From assembly GCF_013377885.1 (NCBI RefSeq), contig NZ_JABKAU010000011.1, forward strand, positions 62,001 through 126,000: a stretch of 64,000 nt of DNA. The letters are read 5' to 3'. The notes beneath the pieces are model-generated. The model was given only the letters and a program-made list of their open reading frames with translations, searched no databases and was not told the origin of the DNA. Within the stretch, counting starts at the first letter, position 1. Each line of letters starts with the position of its first letter. Made by a program: the position numbers and the translations under genes. Positions 37,277-45,755 of the stretch are shown here, one piece after another. This DNA comes from Hymenobacter lapidiphilus. GTDB taxonomy: Bacteria > Bacteroidota > Bacteroidia > Cytophagales > Hymenobacteraceae.

Positions 37277-39112
37277 TCATCGCCCCAACACGCCGCGCAG
37301 CTTGGCTGGTAGCAGACCAACGGCGCGGGCTTTCCAGTCAGCCCAGGCGGAGTGGGTTAGGCCCTGCCCCTGCCACGCGCCGATGGCCTGGGCCAAGTGC
37401 TGGGCCAGGGTGCGGTAGTGGCGGCGGTGGTAGTGGCGCAGGTTGTTGCTGACATCGGCAGGCGTTTGCACGAACGCGCGCACATCGAGCAGAAAGCAGT
37501 TTTCGGCCGAAGCTACGAACTCAGCCAGGGCCTGGTTCATGGTTTCGTGGCGCGCCCGGGCCCCGTTTTCGCCCGAGTCGGGTACATCAATTTCGGCACC
37601 GTTCAGGAAGAAGATGGGCACGCCGGCCGGCACCTGGGCCCGCAGCCAGCGCAGGTTCTGCTGAAATTCGGCGGGTGAAATCGGGCCTTCGTGCTCGAAC
37701 TCACGGGCGAAACGGTGCAGAAAAACCTCATCCAGGCCCTGAAAACGACGTTGAGCGTAGCGGGCGGCTAAGGCGACGGGCGGCTCGGCGGTAATGTCTT
37801 GGTAGGCCCCAAAGGGTACGCGGTGGCCGGTAGCCCGCTCGCGGTACAGCGGCTGGGTGTAGTCCATCAGCGGGCTGTACACCAGCACGTCGTAACCAGG
37901 CTCCCAGAGACGCGTGTCGAAAGCTTCGCGGCCCAGGAAGGGCAGCGCGGCGGCCAGGCGCTGCTGCGCGGCAGCGGGCCATTCGCGGGTGGCGCGCAGC
38001 AGCAGCGTGTGCTCCAGGTGCACCGGAATCTGGTGCTCGTTGTTGAAGTTGAACTCCTCGGCAACGTCGAGGTCGAAGGCCTGCAGAAAGGGCGTGAGCT
38101 GGCCCAGGTCGCAGCCGCCCTTCAGCAGCACCCGCAACTGCTTTTCGGCCGCGCCCGCCGCCGGTATGGCCGGGATTTCAGACGCAACGCCAGCGGCAGC
38201 TACGGTAATCCAGTCATGTTTTTCGGTCGAATTCAGCTGGGTGGCTACTTCGCCCCGCACATCCAGCGCCGGAAAGCCCAGGTGAGCGTAGGTGAACTGC
38301 TCGATGCCCAGGTGCAAAATGCGGCAGGAAAACACGAACTGTTCCAGCTGATTTTCGGCTTCGTTCAGGCAGTAGATGCCCACCAAGCCATAGTCGCCGA
38401 ACCGGTCGTGTACGCGCACAGTGCCCCAGCGGCGGGCTGGGGCGGACAGGCTGGCTTCCAACTCGGACAGTGTAACGCGGCGCTTGGTGAAATTGAGTTG
38501 GTTGGAGCGGTTGATGAGCTCTTCGAGTCGTTCCAAATCGGGCAGTACCGCGGCCGGCCCCTCCCGAAACTCCACCTGCACCCGGGCATCGCGCAGGAAG
38601 GCCAGGTTGTCGTCGTACTGGGTGCGGGCCTGCTGCTGGCGTTCGAGCAGCTTGTATTGTTCGAGACGGGCAAACGTGGGGTCGGGCTGGCCGCTGGCGC
38701 GTAGCAACGGGGCCAGTTGGGGCAGCTCGATGGGGTCGGCTACGCGCAGGTCGGGGTTGTAGAACTGCGCTTCGGCCCGGTTGGCGGGGTTGTCGTCGAG
38801 AAACAGGGCGTTGGCGGCCCGCAGCTGCAGCTGGCTCAGCAACTCCTTTATAATAGGGCCTTTAGGTTGCCAGCTGATGCGCGCAAACACGAACAACTCC
38901 CAGATGCCCAGCTCCCGCAGCCGGGCCTCAGCCGGGGCAAAGTCGTTCTTGCTGACGATAGTATGCACCATGCCGCGGGCTGCTGTATCGCGCACCAGCT
39001 GCAGGTTGGCTTCCAGTGCCTCTACGCTGCCCTCCGAGAGCGTGCCCTGCCAGAACGTATCGTCGAGGTCCCAGATGACGAGCTTGATGGGGGCATCAGT
39101 TGCCAGTATCAT
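37277..39112 (-). CDS. FkbH-like HAD-IIIC family protein
   Basis: A 611-residue protein. Residues 10-135 are a HAD domain of the FkbH type (IWDLDDTFWQGTLSEG, VSKNDF, LFLDDNPANRAEAQ). Residues about 150-300 resemble the associated GNAT-like domain (NRSNQLNFTKRRVTLSELE, DRFGDYGLVGIYCL, CRILHLGIE). The C-terminal 280 residues look like an SGNH-type or related extension (LKGGCDLGQLTPFL ... IFFLNGAEIDVPD, LRHYHRRHYRTLAQHLA). FkbH proteins load glyceryl units onto acyl carriers in polyketide pathways, and relatives occur in surface glycan loci. A role in modifying the nearby glycan is inferred. Confidence 0.85.
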   Translation of the reverse strand: MILATDAPIKLVIWDLDDTFWQGTLSEGSVEALEANLQLVRDTAARGMVHTIVSKNDFAPAEARLRELGIWELFVFARISWQPKGPIIKELLSQLQLRAANALFLDDNPANRAEAQFYNPDLRVADPIELPQLAPLLRASGQPDPTFARLEQYKLLERQQQARTQYDDNLAFLRDARVQVEFREGPAAVLPDLERLEELINRSNQLNFTKRRVTLSELEASLSAPARRWGTVRVHDRFGDYGLVGIYCLNEAENQLEQFVFSCRILHLGIEQFTYAHLGFPALDVRGEVATQLNSTEKHDWITVAAAGVASEIPAIPAAGAAEKQLRVLLKGGCDLGQLTPFLQAFDLDVAEEFNFNNEHQIPVHLEHTLLLRATREWPAAAQQRLAAALPFLGREAFDTRLWEPGYDVLVYSPLMDYTQPLYRERATGHRVPFGAYQDITAEPPVALAARYAQRRFQGLDEVFLHRFAREFEHEGPISPAEFQQNLRWLRAQVPAGVPIFFLNGAEIDVPDSGENGARARHETMNQALAEFVASAENCFLLDVRAFVQTPADVSNNLRHYHRRHYRTLAQHLAQAIGAWQGQGLTHSAWADWKARAVGLLPAKLRGVLGR

Positions 39113-39156
39113 TCAGTTGCCGGTTAATTGTTGCCGGTTGGCAGTTGACAGGCAAA

Positions 39157-39262
39157 GGAACGTCATTCAGAGCGAAGCGAAGAATCTCGCGTGAGCTCAT
39201 TGAACAATCGTCGCGCAACCGTAATGAGCGAGATTCTTCGCTTCGCTCTGAATGACGTTCCC
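39157..39262. repeat. Palindromic repeat (family 2 variant with ATTCAGAGCGAAGCG core, copy e)
   Basis: GGAACGTCATTCAGAGCGAA ... TTCGCTCTGAATGACGTTCC, a perfect outer arm of about 35 bp, between divergent genes. Confidence 0.85.
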
Positions 39263-39314
39263 GACAACTAGCCGCTAGCAACGAACAACTAGACACTGGC
39301 AACTGATAACTGCC

Positions 39315-39322
39315 TACTTTTG
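39315..39322 (+). promoter_or_regulatory. Minus-7 element for pseB
   Basis: TACTTTTG, 58 nt before the pseB ATG. Confidence 0.5.
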
Positions 39323-39380
39323 CCCTCCCCCATCCCGGCCGCTTTTCGGACTGGCATTTCCTTCGCTCATTACCTTTCTC

Positions 39381-40400
39381 ATGGCCCTCGACCTCAACCA
39401 TAAATCCATTCTGGTAACCGGCGGTACCGGCTCGTTCGGCAAGCAGTTTGTCGAAACCGTGTTCCGGCTCTATCCACAGGTGAAGCGACTGGTGGTGTAC
39501 TCGCGCGACGAGCTCAAGCAGTACGAGATGTCGCAGCAGTTTCCGCATTCCGAGTATCCGGCCATCCGCTACTTTATTGGTGATGTGCGCGACGGCGAGC
39601 GGCTCAAGCGGGCCTGCGAGGGCATCGATATTATTATACACGCCGCCGCCCTCAAGCAGGTGCCCGCCGCGGAGTACAACCCGATGGAGTGCATCAAAAC
39701 CAATATTTTTGGGGCCGAAAACGTGATTAACGCGGCCCTCGACTGTGGCGTAACCGATGTTGTGGCCCTGAGCACAGACAAAGCTGCTGCCCCCATCAAC
39801 CTCTACGGTGCCACCAAGCTCTGTTCCGACAAGCTGTTCGTGGCCGCCAACAACATGAAAGGCTCGCGCGACCTGCGCTTTTCGGTGGTGCGCTACGGCA
39901 ACGTAATCGGCTCGCGGGGCTCGGTGGTGCCGTTTTTCCTGCAGCGCCGCGAGTCGGGCGTGCTGCCCATCACCCACCCCGACATGACCCGCTTCCACAT
40001 CTCGCTTGATGAGGGTGTGGATCTGGTGCTGTACGCGCTGGAAAACAGCTGGGGCGGCGAGATTTTCGTGCCCAAAATCCCGAGCTACAAAATTACGGAA
40101 GTAGCCGAGGCCATCGGCCCCAACTGCCGGCAGGAAGTCGTGGGCATACGGCCCGGCGAGAAGCTTCACGAGGAAATGATAACCGAAACCGACGCACTAA
40201 GCACCGTCGAGCTCGATAAGTACTACGTCATTCTGCCCTTCACCCCGCGCTGGGATGTGGATGCGTTCATCGCCCACTTCCACGGCCGCCGCACCGAGCC
40301 CGGTTTCCACTACAACTCCAGCAACAACACCGACTGGCTCTCAGCCGAGCAGATTCGCGAGGAAATCCGCCTGCACGTCGACGCCGGGTTTACGGTGTAG
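39381..40400 (+). CDS. pseB: UDP-N-acetylglucosamine 4,6-dehydratase (inverting)
   Basis: A 339-residue short-chain dehydrogenase-type dehydratase and C5-epimerase, first step of pseudaminic acid synthesis. NAD motif TGGTGSFGKQF, HAAALKQVPAAEYNPMECIK, STDKAAAPINLYGATKLCSD (with the YxxxK pair and the TDK sequence) and GSRGSVVPFF are the PseB signature. C-terminal GIRPGEKLHEEMI is also typical. It opens the pse gene series. Confidence 0.96.
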   Translation: MALDLNHKSILVTGGTGSFGKQFVETVFRLYPQVKRLVVYSRDELKQYEMSQQFPHSEYPAIRYFIGDVRDGERLKRACEGIDIIIHAAALKQVPAAEYNPMECIKTNIFGAENVINAALDCGVTDVVALSTDKAAAPINLYGATKLCSDKLFVAANNMKGSRDLRFSVVRYGNVIGSRGSVVPFFLQRRESGVLPITHPDMTRFHISLDEGVDLVLYALENSWGGEIFVPKIPSYKITEVAEAIGPNCRQEVVGIRPGEKLHEEMITETDALSTVELDKYYVILPFTPRWDVDAFIAHFHGRRTEPGFHYNSSNNTDWLSAEQIREEIRLHVDAGFTV

Positions 40401-40429
40401 ATAAGGGGCTTGCCCAGGTTGCCTGAAAC

Positions 40430-40556
40430 GCTGTAGGAGCGGGGCTTGCCCCCGCCCGCCACTAAAACGGATGCTGTGTGGGCTTTTATCGGCCGGGCGA
40501 AGGGTCCGTTTAATGGCGGGCGGGGTGCAGGCTCCGCCCCTACAGCGTGCCAGCAG
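40430..40556. repeat. GC-rich palindrome (REP-like family 1, copy D)
   Basis: GCTGTAGGAGCGGGGCTTGC ... GGCTCCGCCCCTACAGC. It separates pseB from pseC, which has its own promoter downstream. Confidence 0.85.
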
Positions 40557-40600
40557 TGCGCGCCTCAACCGGGGTTAGCTAAACAACCACCCCGCCGCCA

Positions 40601-40608
40601 TACTTTTG
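40601..40608 (+). promoter_or_regulatory. Minus-7 element, leaderless-type spacing (pseC)
   Basis: TACTTTTG ends 5 nt before the ATG at 40614. Confidence 0.55.
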
Positions 40609-40613
40609 GGTTT

Positions 40614-41804
40614 ATGAACGCCTCCGATTTCCAGCCCACCCGCCCCATCGCCTACGGCCGCCAACACATCACCGAAGCCGACGAACAGGCCGTATTATCC
40701 GCCCTGCGCTCCGACTACCTCACGCAGGGGCCCTTGGTGGCGGAGTTTGAAGACAAATTCGCGGCTTATGTGGGGGCCGAATATGCTGTGGCCGTAAGCA
40801 ACGGCACTGCGGCGCTGCACCTGTGCACGCTGGCGCTGGGCGTGCAGCCCGGCCAGCGCGTCATCACCACGCCCATTACGTTTGCCGCCTCGGCCAACTG
40901 CGTGCGTTACTGCGGCGGCGAAGTGCATTTCGTCGACATCGACCCCGAAACCGCGCTCATCGACCTGGCCGCCGTGCGCCGGCTGCTCGAAAGCCACCCG
41001 AAAGGCTACTTTCACGGCCTGATTCCGGTGGATTTTGCGGGTTTGCCGGTGAACCTGGAGCACGCCCGCCAGCTTTGCGACGAGTTCGGCCTATGGCTGC
41101 TCGAAGACAGCTGCCACGCGCCCGGCGGCTCGTTCGTGGACAGCCAGGGCCAAGCCCAGCACTGCGGCAACGGGCAATTCGCCGACCTGGCCATCTTCAG
41201 CTTCCACCCCGTGAAGCACATTGCCACCGGCGAGGGCGGCATGATTACCACCAACCGCCGCGACCTGTACGAGCGGCTGCTCACGCTGCGCACACACGGC
41301 ATCACCAAAGACCCATCTCAGCTCAGCCGGCCCGATGAAGGCGGCTGGTACATGGAAATGCAGGAGCTGGGCTACAACTACCGCCTACCCGACATGCTTT
41401 GCGCCCTGGGCATCAGCCAGCTGCAGCGCGCCGACGCGGGCCTGGACCGCCGGCGCGAGTTGGCGGCCCGCTACGACGCAGCCTTTGCCCAAATGCCCGG
41501 CGTACAGCCGCTGGCCGGTGCGGCGGGCCACGCTTACCATCTGTATGTGATTCAGGTAGCAAACCGGCGCGGACTGTATGATTTTCTCCGTGAGAAACAG
41601 GTTTTCGCCCAGGTACACTACATTCCGGTGCACCGGATGCCTTATTATCAGGGCCTGGGCTGGCTGGAAGGGGACTTCCCGAAGGCCGAAGCCTACTACG
41701 CCCACTGCCTCAGCATTCCGCTGTTCCCGAGCCTCACCGATGAGGAGCAACAGTACGTGATAGCCTGCATCCGGGAATTCGTGTCGCAACAGGAGCCGGC
41801 GTGA
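40614..41804 (+). CDS. pseC: UDP-4-amino-4,6-dideoxy-N-acetyl-beta-L-altrosamine transaminase
   Basis: A 396-residue DegT/DnrJ/EryC1 PLP aminotransferase, the second pseudaminic acid step. Motifs: YGRQHITEADEQAVLSALRS, LTQGPLVAEFE, AVAVSNGTAALHLCTLALGV, EDSCHAPGGSF and the PLP lysine in FSFHPVKHIATGEGGMI. The start is fixed by the promoter element 5 nt upstream. Its TGA overlaps the GTG of the next gene (GTGA). Confidence 0.95.
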   Translation: MNASDFQPTRPIAYGRQHITEADEQAVLSALRSDYLTQGPLVAEFEDKFAAYVGAEYAVAVSNGTAALHLCTLALGVQPGQRVITTPITFAASANCVRYCGGEVHFVDIDPETALIDLAAVRRLLESHPKGYFHGLIPVDFAGLPVNLEHARQLCDEFGLWLLEDSCHAPGGSFVDSQGQAQHCGNGQFADLAIFSFHPVKHIATGEGGMITTNRRDLYERLLTLRTHGITKDPSQLSRPDEGGWYMEMQELGYNYRLPDMLCALGISQLQRADAGLDRRRELAARYDAAFAQMPGVQPLAGAAGHAYHLYVIQVANRRGLYDFLREKQVFAQVHYIPVHRMPYYQGLGWLEGDFPKAEAYYAHCLSIPLFPSLTDEEQQYVIACIREFVSQQEPA

Positions 41805-42526
41805 AAAAGGTCGGCATCATTTCGCAGGCCCGCATGACCAGCACCCGGCTGCCGGGCAAAGTACTGCGGCCGATTGGCGGCCGGCCGCTGCTGGCCTACC
41901 ATATCGAGCGGCTGCAAGCCAGTGGACTGCCTGTTTATCTGGCCATCACGACCAACGCCACCGACGACCCGCTGGCCGATTTTGCGGAGGCCCGCAGCTT
42001 ACCTGTTACCCGCGGCCCTGAGGCCGACGTGCTGGCCCGCTACCAGCAGTGCGCCGCCGCCCACGAGCTGGACGTCATCGTGCGCGTAACCTCCGACTGC
42101 CCGCTGCTGGACGGCGGGCTGATTACGCAAGCCGTGCAAACGTATCTGGCGGCCGACAACCCGCGCCTGTACCTCTCCAATGTTCTGGAGCGCAGCTATC
42201 CGCGGGGTTTCGATTTCGAGGTGTTCTCATGGGAGCTGCTGGAAGAAGCCCACCAGCACGCCACCACCGCTTCTGACCGAGAGCACGTGACGCCCTACAT
42301 CCACCAGAACCGCTCGGGCCGGGTGGACTTCACCCACGTAACCCGCCCCACCGACCGCAACGCCTACCGCCTCACGGTGGACACGGCCGAGGATTTCGAG
42401 CTGATTCGGCGACTAATCGAGGAATATCAGGCTGACACGTTGGGGGCCGAAGAACTGATTACACTACTCGATGCACACCCGGAATTGGTGGCGCTTAATG
42501 CACACATTGAGCAGAAGAAATTGTAG
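41801..42526 (+). CDS. pseF: Cytidylyltransferase, probable CMP-pseudaminic acid synthetase
   Basis: A 241-residue GT-A-like nucleotidyltransferase (GIISQARMTSTRLPGKVLRP, RGPEADVLARYQQCA, VRVTSDCPLLDGGLI, DREHVTPYIHQN), of the SpsF-like group that serves as PseF in many pse loci. It should activate pseudaminic acid with CTP. The start is GTG overlapping the pseC stop, so the pair is translationally coupled. The exact nucleotide sugar product is inferred from position. Confidence 0.88.
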   Translation: MKKVGIISQARMTSTRLPGKVLRPIGGRPLLAYHIERLQASGLPVYLAITTNATDDPLADFAEARSLPVTRGPEADVLARYQQCAAAHELDVIVRVTSDCPLLDGGLITQAVQTYLAADNPRLYLSNVLERSYPRGFDFEVFSWELLEEAHQHATTASDREHVTPYIHQNRSGRVDFTHVTRPTDRNAYRLTVDTAEDFELIRRLIEEYQADTLGAEELITLLDAHPELVALNAHIEQKKL

Positions 42527-42557
42527 CTAAATAGTATTACTTTCAGTTTTGCTAGCC

Positions 42558-43175
42558 ATGATAGATATCGAAGAAGAAGTATTTATTAAAAATCTGCGTT
42601 TAACTCAGGCATATTGTCGCTTGCAGATGCAAGGCAGTCCAAAAAGCAACACAGAGCTTCTCAGGAATTACAACCATTTCGACAAAGGCTTTGAGCAATT
42701 CGAGTTTCAAACCAAGAACTTCGAGTTTGATGTAGCACCTGATATCAATCATTTCACCTCAACAAAATGGGCTATTGACCCAACCGAAAACAAAACTATA
42801 ATCGATACTTTGTTTAAAGGCCAGCTTTTATTTAAAAATAATCAACTACCGACTTTCGCCGACAGCGCACACCCAGGGAAAATATTGATTTGCCAAGTAG
42901 ATTCCATAATACCTGATGGAGTGTCCGAAGCTGAATCCTTGGGATTTATTGACTAATACGACATCCCACCAATAGACACTTGGTTTTATATAGCTCATTA
43001 TACATACGGCAGGCTATTATTCGCCTGGATACCAGACGAATTTCTTCACACTACTAACGAATCAATTGCAGTAAATATGCTTGACTGCATTGGTTGGTTT
43101 GATAGTATGTTACCTGAAGAATATGAATGGTTGAAGCCAGCACTTAGAAAGTTAATTAGCAATACCCTTGAATAA
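42558..43175 (+). pseudogene. Low-GC unknown gene with in-frame TAA, inside the pse operon
   Basis: A 205-codon frame interrupted once by TAA at 42954-42956. Before it: 132 residues (MIDIEEEVFIKNLRLTQAYC ... SEAESLGFID). After it, in the same frame, 72 codons continue plausibly (YDIPPIDTWFYIAHYTYGRL, FAWIPDEF, MLDCIGWFDSMLPEEYEWL) to a TAA at 43173-43175, immediately before the pseG ATG. The sequence is AT-rich compared with its neighbours. No family is recognised. One base change (to GAA or AAA) would restore the frame. Confidence 0.7.
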
Positions 43176-43176
43176 A

Positions 43177-44655
43177 ATGCGCCTCCTCCTCCGCGCCGAT
43201 GGAAATGCCCGCCTGGGCCTGGGTCACGTGATGCGACTACTGGCGCTGGCCGAAATTCTGCGGCCCGATTTCCCGGAGCAACTGTTCCTGATTCGGGAGC
43301 CCGATACGGCCCTGGCGGCCCAGTTAGCAGCGGCCGGCCTCACGGTACAGGCTCTGCCCGCCCGCTCGCTGCCCGAGGAGGCTGCTTACCTTGCTGCTCA
43401 CGTGCTGCGCTCTGATGATGTGCTGGTGCTCGATGGCTACGATTTTCGCTACGACTATCAGAACACCGTGCGCGGGGCCGTGCACCGGCTGGTATACCTC
43501 GATGATTTACACGCCTACCCGCTGGCCGCCGACTTAGTGCTCAACCCCGCCGGCGGGCCAACGGTGGCCGATTACGAGCTGCGTCAGCCGGGAGCCCGCC
43601 TGCTCAGCGGCCCCGCCTATGCGCCGCTACGGGCTGCTTTTCAGGGGAAGTTGGTTGAAGATGATACGCCGGCTCCCGACCCGACCACCATGTTCGTGTG
43701 CCTGGGCGGGGCCGACCCCACGCACCAGACCAAGCGCGTGGCTACCGAGCTGCTGGCCCTGCCGGGCATGCGCCGGGTGCACGCGGTGGTAGGCGGGGCC
43801 TACCAGGGCTGGGAAGCGCTGCACACCTGGGCCGCCAACCAGCCAAACCTCACGCTGCACCGCCACCTGGCCGCCCCAGCGCTGGCCACCCTCATGCGCC
43901 AGTGCGGCGCGGCGGTATGCTCGGCCAGCACCGTGAGCTACGAATACTGCGCGGCCGGCGGCGGCCTGCTGCTGCTGCTGCCCACCGCCGCCAACCAGTA
44001 CGACCTCGACCACTACCTGCGCGGCGCGGGGCTAGCCCGGCCCTACACCGCGGCGGCCAATATCCTCACTTCCTCCGAAGCCGGTCGTATAGCCACCGAA
44101 ATGCGGGCTGCCCAGCGCCAGGTATTTGATGGGCAGGCGCCTACCCGCCTGCGCCAGGAGCTGCGGGCGCTGCTGCTGCCCCCGCCGCCGTTTGCCCTGC
44201 GCCCCGCCACCGCCCCCGACTCGGCCCAGCTGCTGGCCTGGACCAACGAGCCGGCCGTGCGGCGGTTCTCCTTCAACCCCGAATCCGTAGCCGAAGCCGA
44301 CCATGAGCGCTGGTTTGCCGCCCGGCTGGCCGACGACCACGCCCTGCTGCTGCTGGCCCAGGATGCCGCCACGGGCCGGGCGGCGGGGCTCATCCGGTTC
44401 GCGGTAGACGACGGAACGGCCACGCTCAGCTACCTGCTCGCTGCTGATTTCCGGGGCCGGGGGCTGGCGCCGCTGCTGCTGCTGGCCGGCACCCGGCGGC
44501 TACTGGCGCAGTTCCCGCGGGTGCGTCGGGTGCTGGGCCACGTGCAGGCCGCCAACGCCGCCTCGGTCCACGCCTTCGAGCGGGCGGGTTTTCAGCAGCA
44601 ACCCACGGCCAGCCCCACCGATTCGCTGACGTTCGGCTGGCTGGGGGTGGAGTGA
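43177..44655 (+). CDS. PseG-PseH fusion: UDP-sugar hydrolase plus N-acetyltransferase
   Basis: A 492-residue two-domain protein. Residues 1-340 are PseG-like (MRLLLRADGNARLGLGHVMR, LDGYDFRYDYQ, YLDDLHAYPL, LLSGPAYAPLRAAF, VCLGGADP), removing UDP from the di-N-acetyl altrose intermediate. Residues about 345-490 are a GNAT domain (LRPATAPDSAQLLAWTNEPA VRRFSF, LSYLLAADFRGRGLAPLLL, VLGHVQAANAASVHAFERAG), corresponding to PseH, which acetylates the 4-amino group. The two steps are adjacent in the pathway. ATG at 43177 is 1 nt after the upstream stop. Confidence 0.93.
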   Translation: MRLLLRADGNARLGLGHVMRLLALAEILRPDFPEQLFLIREPDTALAAQLAAAGLTVQALPARSLPEEAAYLAAHVLRSDDVLVLDGYDFRYDYQNTVRGAVHRLVYLDDLHAYPLAADLVLNPAGGPTVADYELRQPGARLLSGPAYAPLRAAFQGKLVEDDTPAPDPTTMFVCLGGADPTHQTKRVATELLALPGMRRVHAVVGGAYQGWEALHTWAANQPNLTLHRHLAAPALATLMRQCGAAVCSASTVSYEYCAAGGGLLLLLPTAANQYDLDHYLRGAGLARPYTAAANILTSSEAGRIATEMRAAQRQVFDGQAPTRLRQELRALLLPPPPFALRPATAPDSAQLLAWTNEPAVRRFSFNPESVAEADHERWFAARLADDHALLLLAQDAATGRAAGLIRFAVDDGTATLSYLLAADFRGRGLAPLLLLAGTRRLLAQFPRVRRVLGHVQAANAASVHAFERAGFQQQPTASPTDSLTFGWLGVE

Positions 44656-44687
44656 AACGAGCCATCGCGCAACCGTGCAGATGTGCG

Positions 44688-44695
44688 TATTTTTG
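44688..44695 (+). promoter_or_regulatory. Minus-7 element, leaderless-type spacing (pseI)
   Basis: TATTTTTG ends 4 nt before the ATG at 44700, although the gene also follows pseG in the same direction. Confidence 0.5.
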
Positions 44696-44699
44696 CCCT

Positions 44700-45740
44700 A
44701 TGACCATCTCCTTTGGCTCCCGCCTCGTGGGCCCCGACCAGCCGCCGTTCATCATTGCCGAGCTCAGCGGCAACCACAACCAGGACCTCAGCCGCGGTCT
44801 GGCCATTGTGGATGCCATGGCCGCAGCCGGCGCGCACGCCATCAAGCTGCAAACCTACACCGCCGACACCATGACCCTGCCCGGGGCCTACCGCATCGAC
44901 GACCCCAACTCGCTCTGGTTTGGCCGCGAACTGCACGAGCTATATCAGCAGGCCCACACGCCCTGGGAGTGGCACCAGCCGCTGTTCGAGCGCGCCCGGC
45001 AGCACGGCATGCTGGCATTCAGCTCGCCATTTGATGAGACGGCCGTCGATTTTCTGGAAACCCTCGACGTACCGGCCTACAAAATTGCTTCCTTCGAAAA
45101 CACCGACTGGCCGCTGCTGCGCCGGGTGGCCGCTACTGGCAAGCCGGTTATCATGAGCACCGGGGCCAGCACGCTGGCCGAAGTAGCCGAGGCCGTACAG
45201 GTGCTGCGCGAAGCTGGCTGCCGCGAGCTGGTGCTGCTCAAGTGTACCAGCACCTACCCCGCCACGCCGCTCAACACCAATCTGCGCACGCTGCCGCACT
45301 TCCAGCAGCTCTTCCCCGACACGCTGGTGGGCCTCTCCGACCACACGATGGGCGTCGGGGCCTCGGTGGCTGCCGTAGCGCTGGGCGCCTGCGTTATCGA
45401 GAAGCACGTAACCCTGCGCCGCGCCGATGGCGGCGTGGATTCGGCCTTTTCGCTGGAACCCGAAGAAGTGGCCCAGCTCGTAACCGAAACCGAGCGGGCC
45501 TGGCAGGCGCTGGGTCAGGTGCAGTACGGCGTACAGCGGGCTGAGGAAAAAAGTCGCCTCTACAAACGCTCCCTATATGTGGCCCAGGATGTGCAGGCCG
45601 GTGAGCTGTTTACCAAAGAAAACCTGCGTGTGGTGCGCCCCGGCGACGGCCTGCCCCCGCGCTACCTCGACCAGCTATTGGGCAAGCCCGCCCGCCAAGC
45701 GCTGAGAGCCGGCACCCCGCTTACCTGGGAAGCCTTGTAA
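44700..45740 (+). CDS. pseI: Pseudaminic acid synthase
   Basis: A 346-residue NeuB-family enzyme that condenses 2,4-di-N-acetyl-6-deoxy-altrose with phosphoenolpyruvate. TIM-barrel motifs include PFIIAELSGNHNQDLSRGL, AIKLQTYTADTMTL, FSSPFDETAVDFLE, KIASFENTDWPLL, MSTGASTLAEVAEAV and LSDHTMGVGASVAAVALGA. The C-terminal SAF (antifreeze-like) domain covers about 285-346 (SLYVAQDVQAGELFTKENLR). This completes the route PseB-C-H-G-I-F. Confidence 0.95.
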   Translation: MTISFGSRLVGPDQPPFIIAELSGNHNQDLSRGLAIVDAMAAAGAHAIKLQTYTADTMTLPGAYRIDDPNSLWFGRELHELYQQAHTPWEWHQPLFERARQHGMLAFSSPFDETAVDFLETLDVPAYKIASFENTDWPLLRRVAATGKPVIMSTGASTLAEVAEAVQVLREAGCRELVLLKCTSTYPATPLNTNLRTLPHFQQLFPDTLVGLSDHTMGVGASVAAVALGACVIEKHVTLRRADGGVDSAFSLEPEEVAQLVTETERAWQALGQVQYGVQRAEEKSRLYKRSLYVAQDVQAGELFTKENLRVVRPGDGLPPRYLDQLLGKPARQALRAGTPLTWEAL

Positions 45741-45755
45741 TTCCAATTCGATTTG

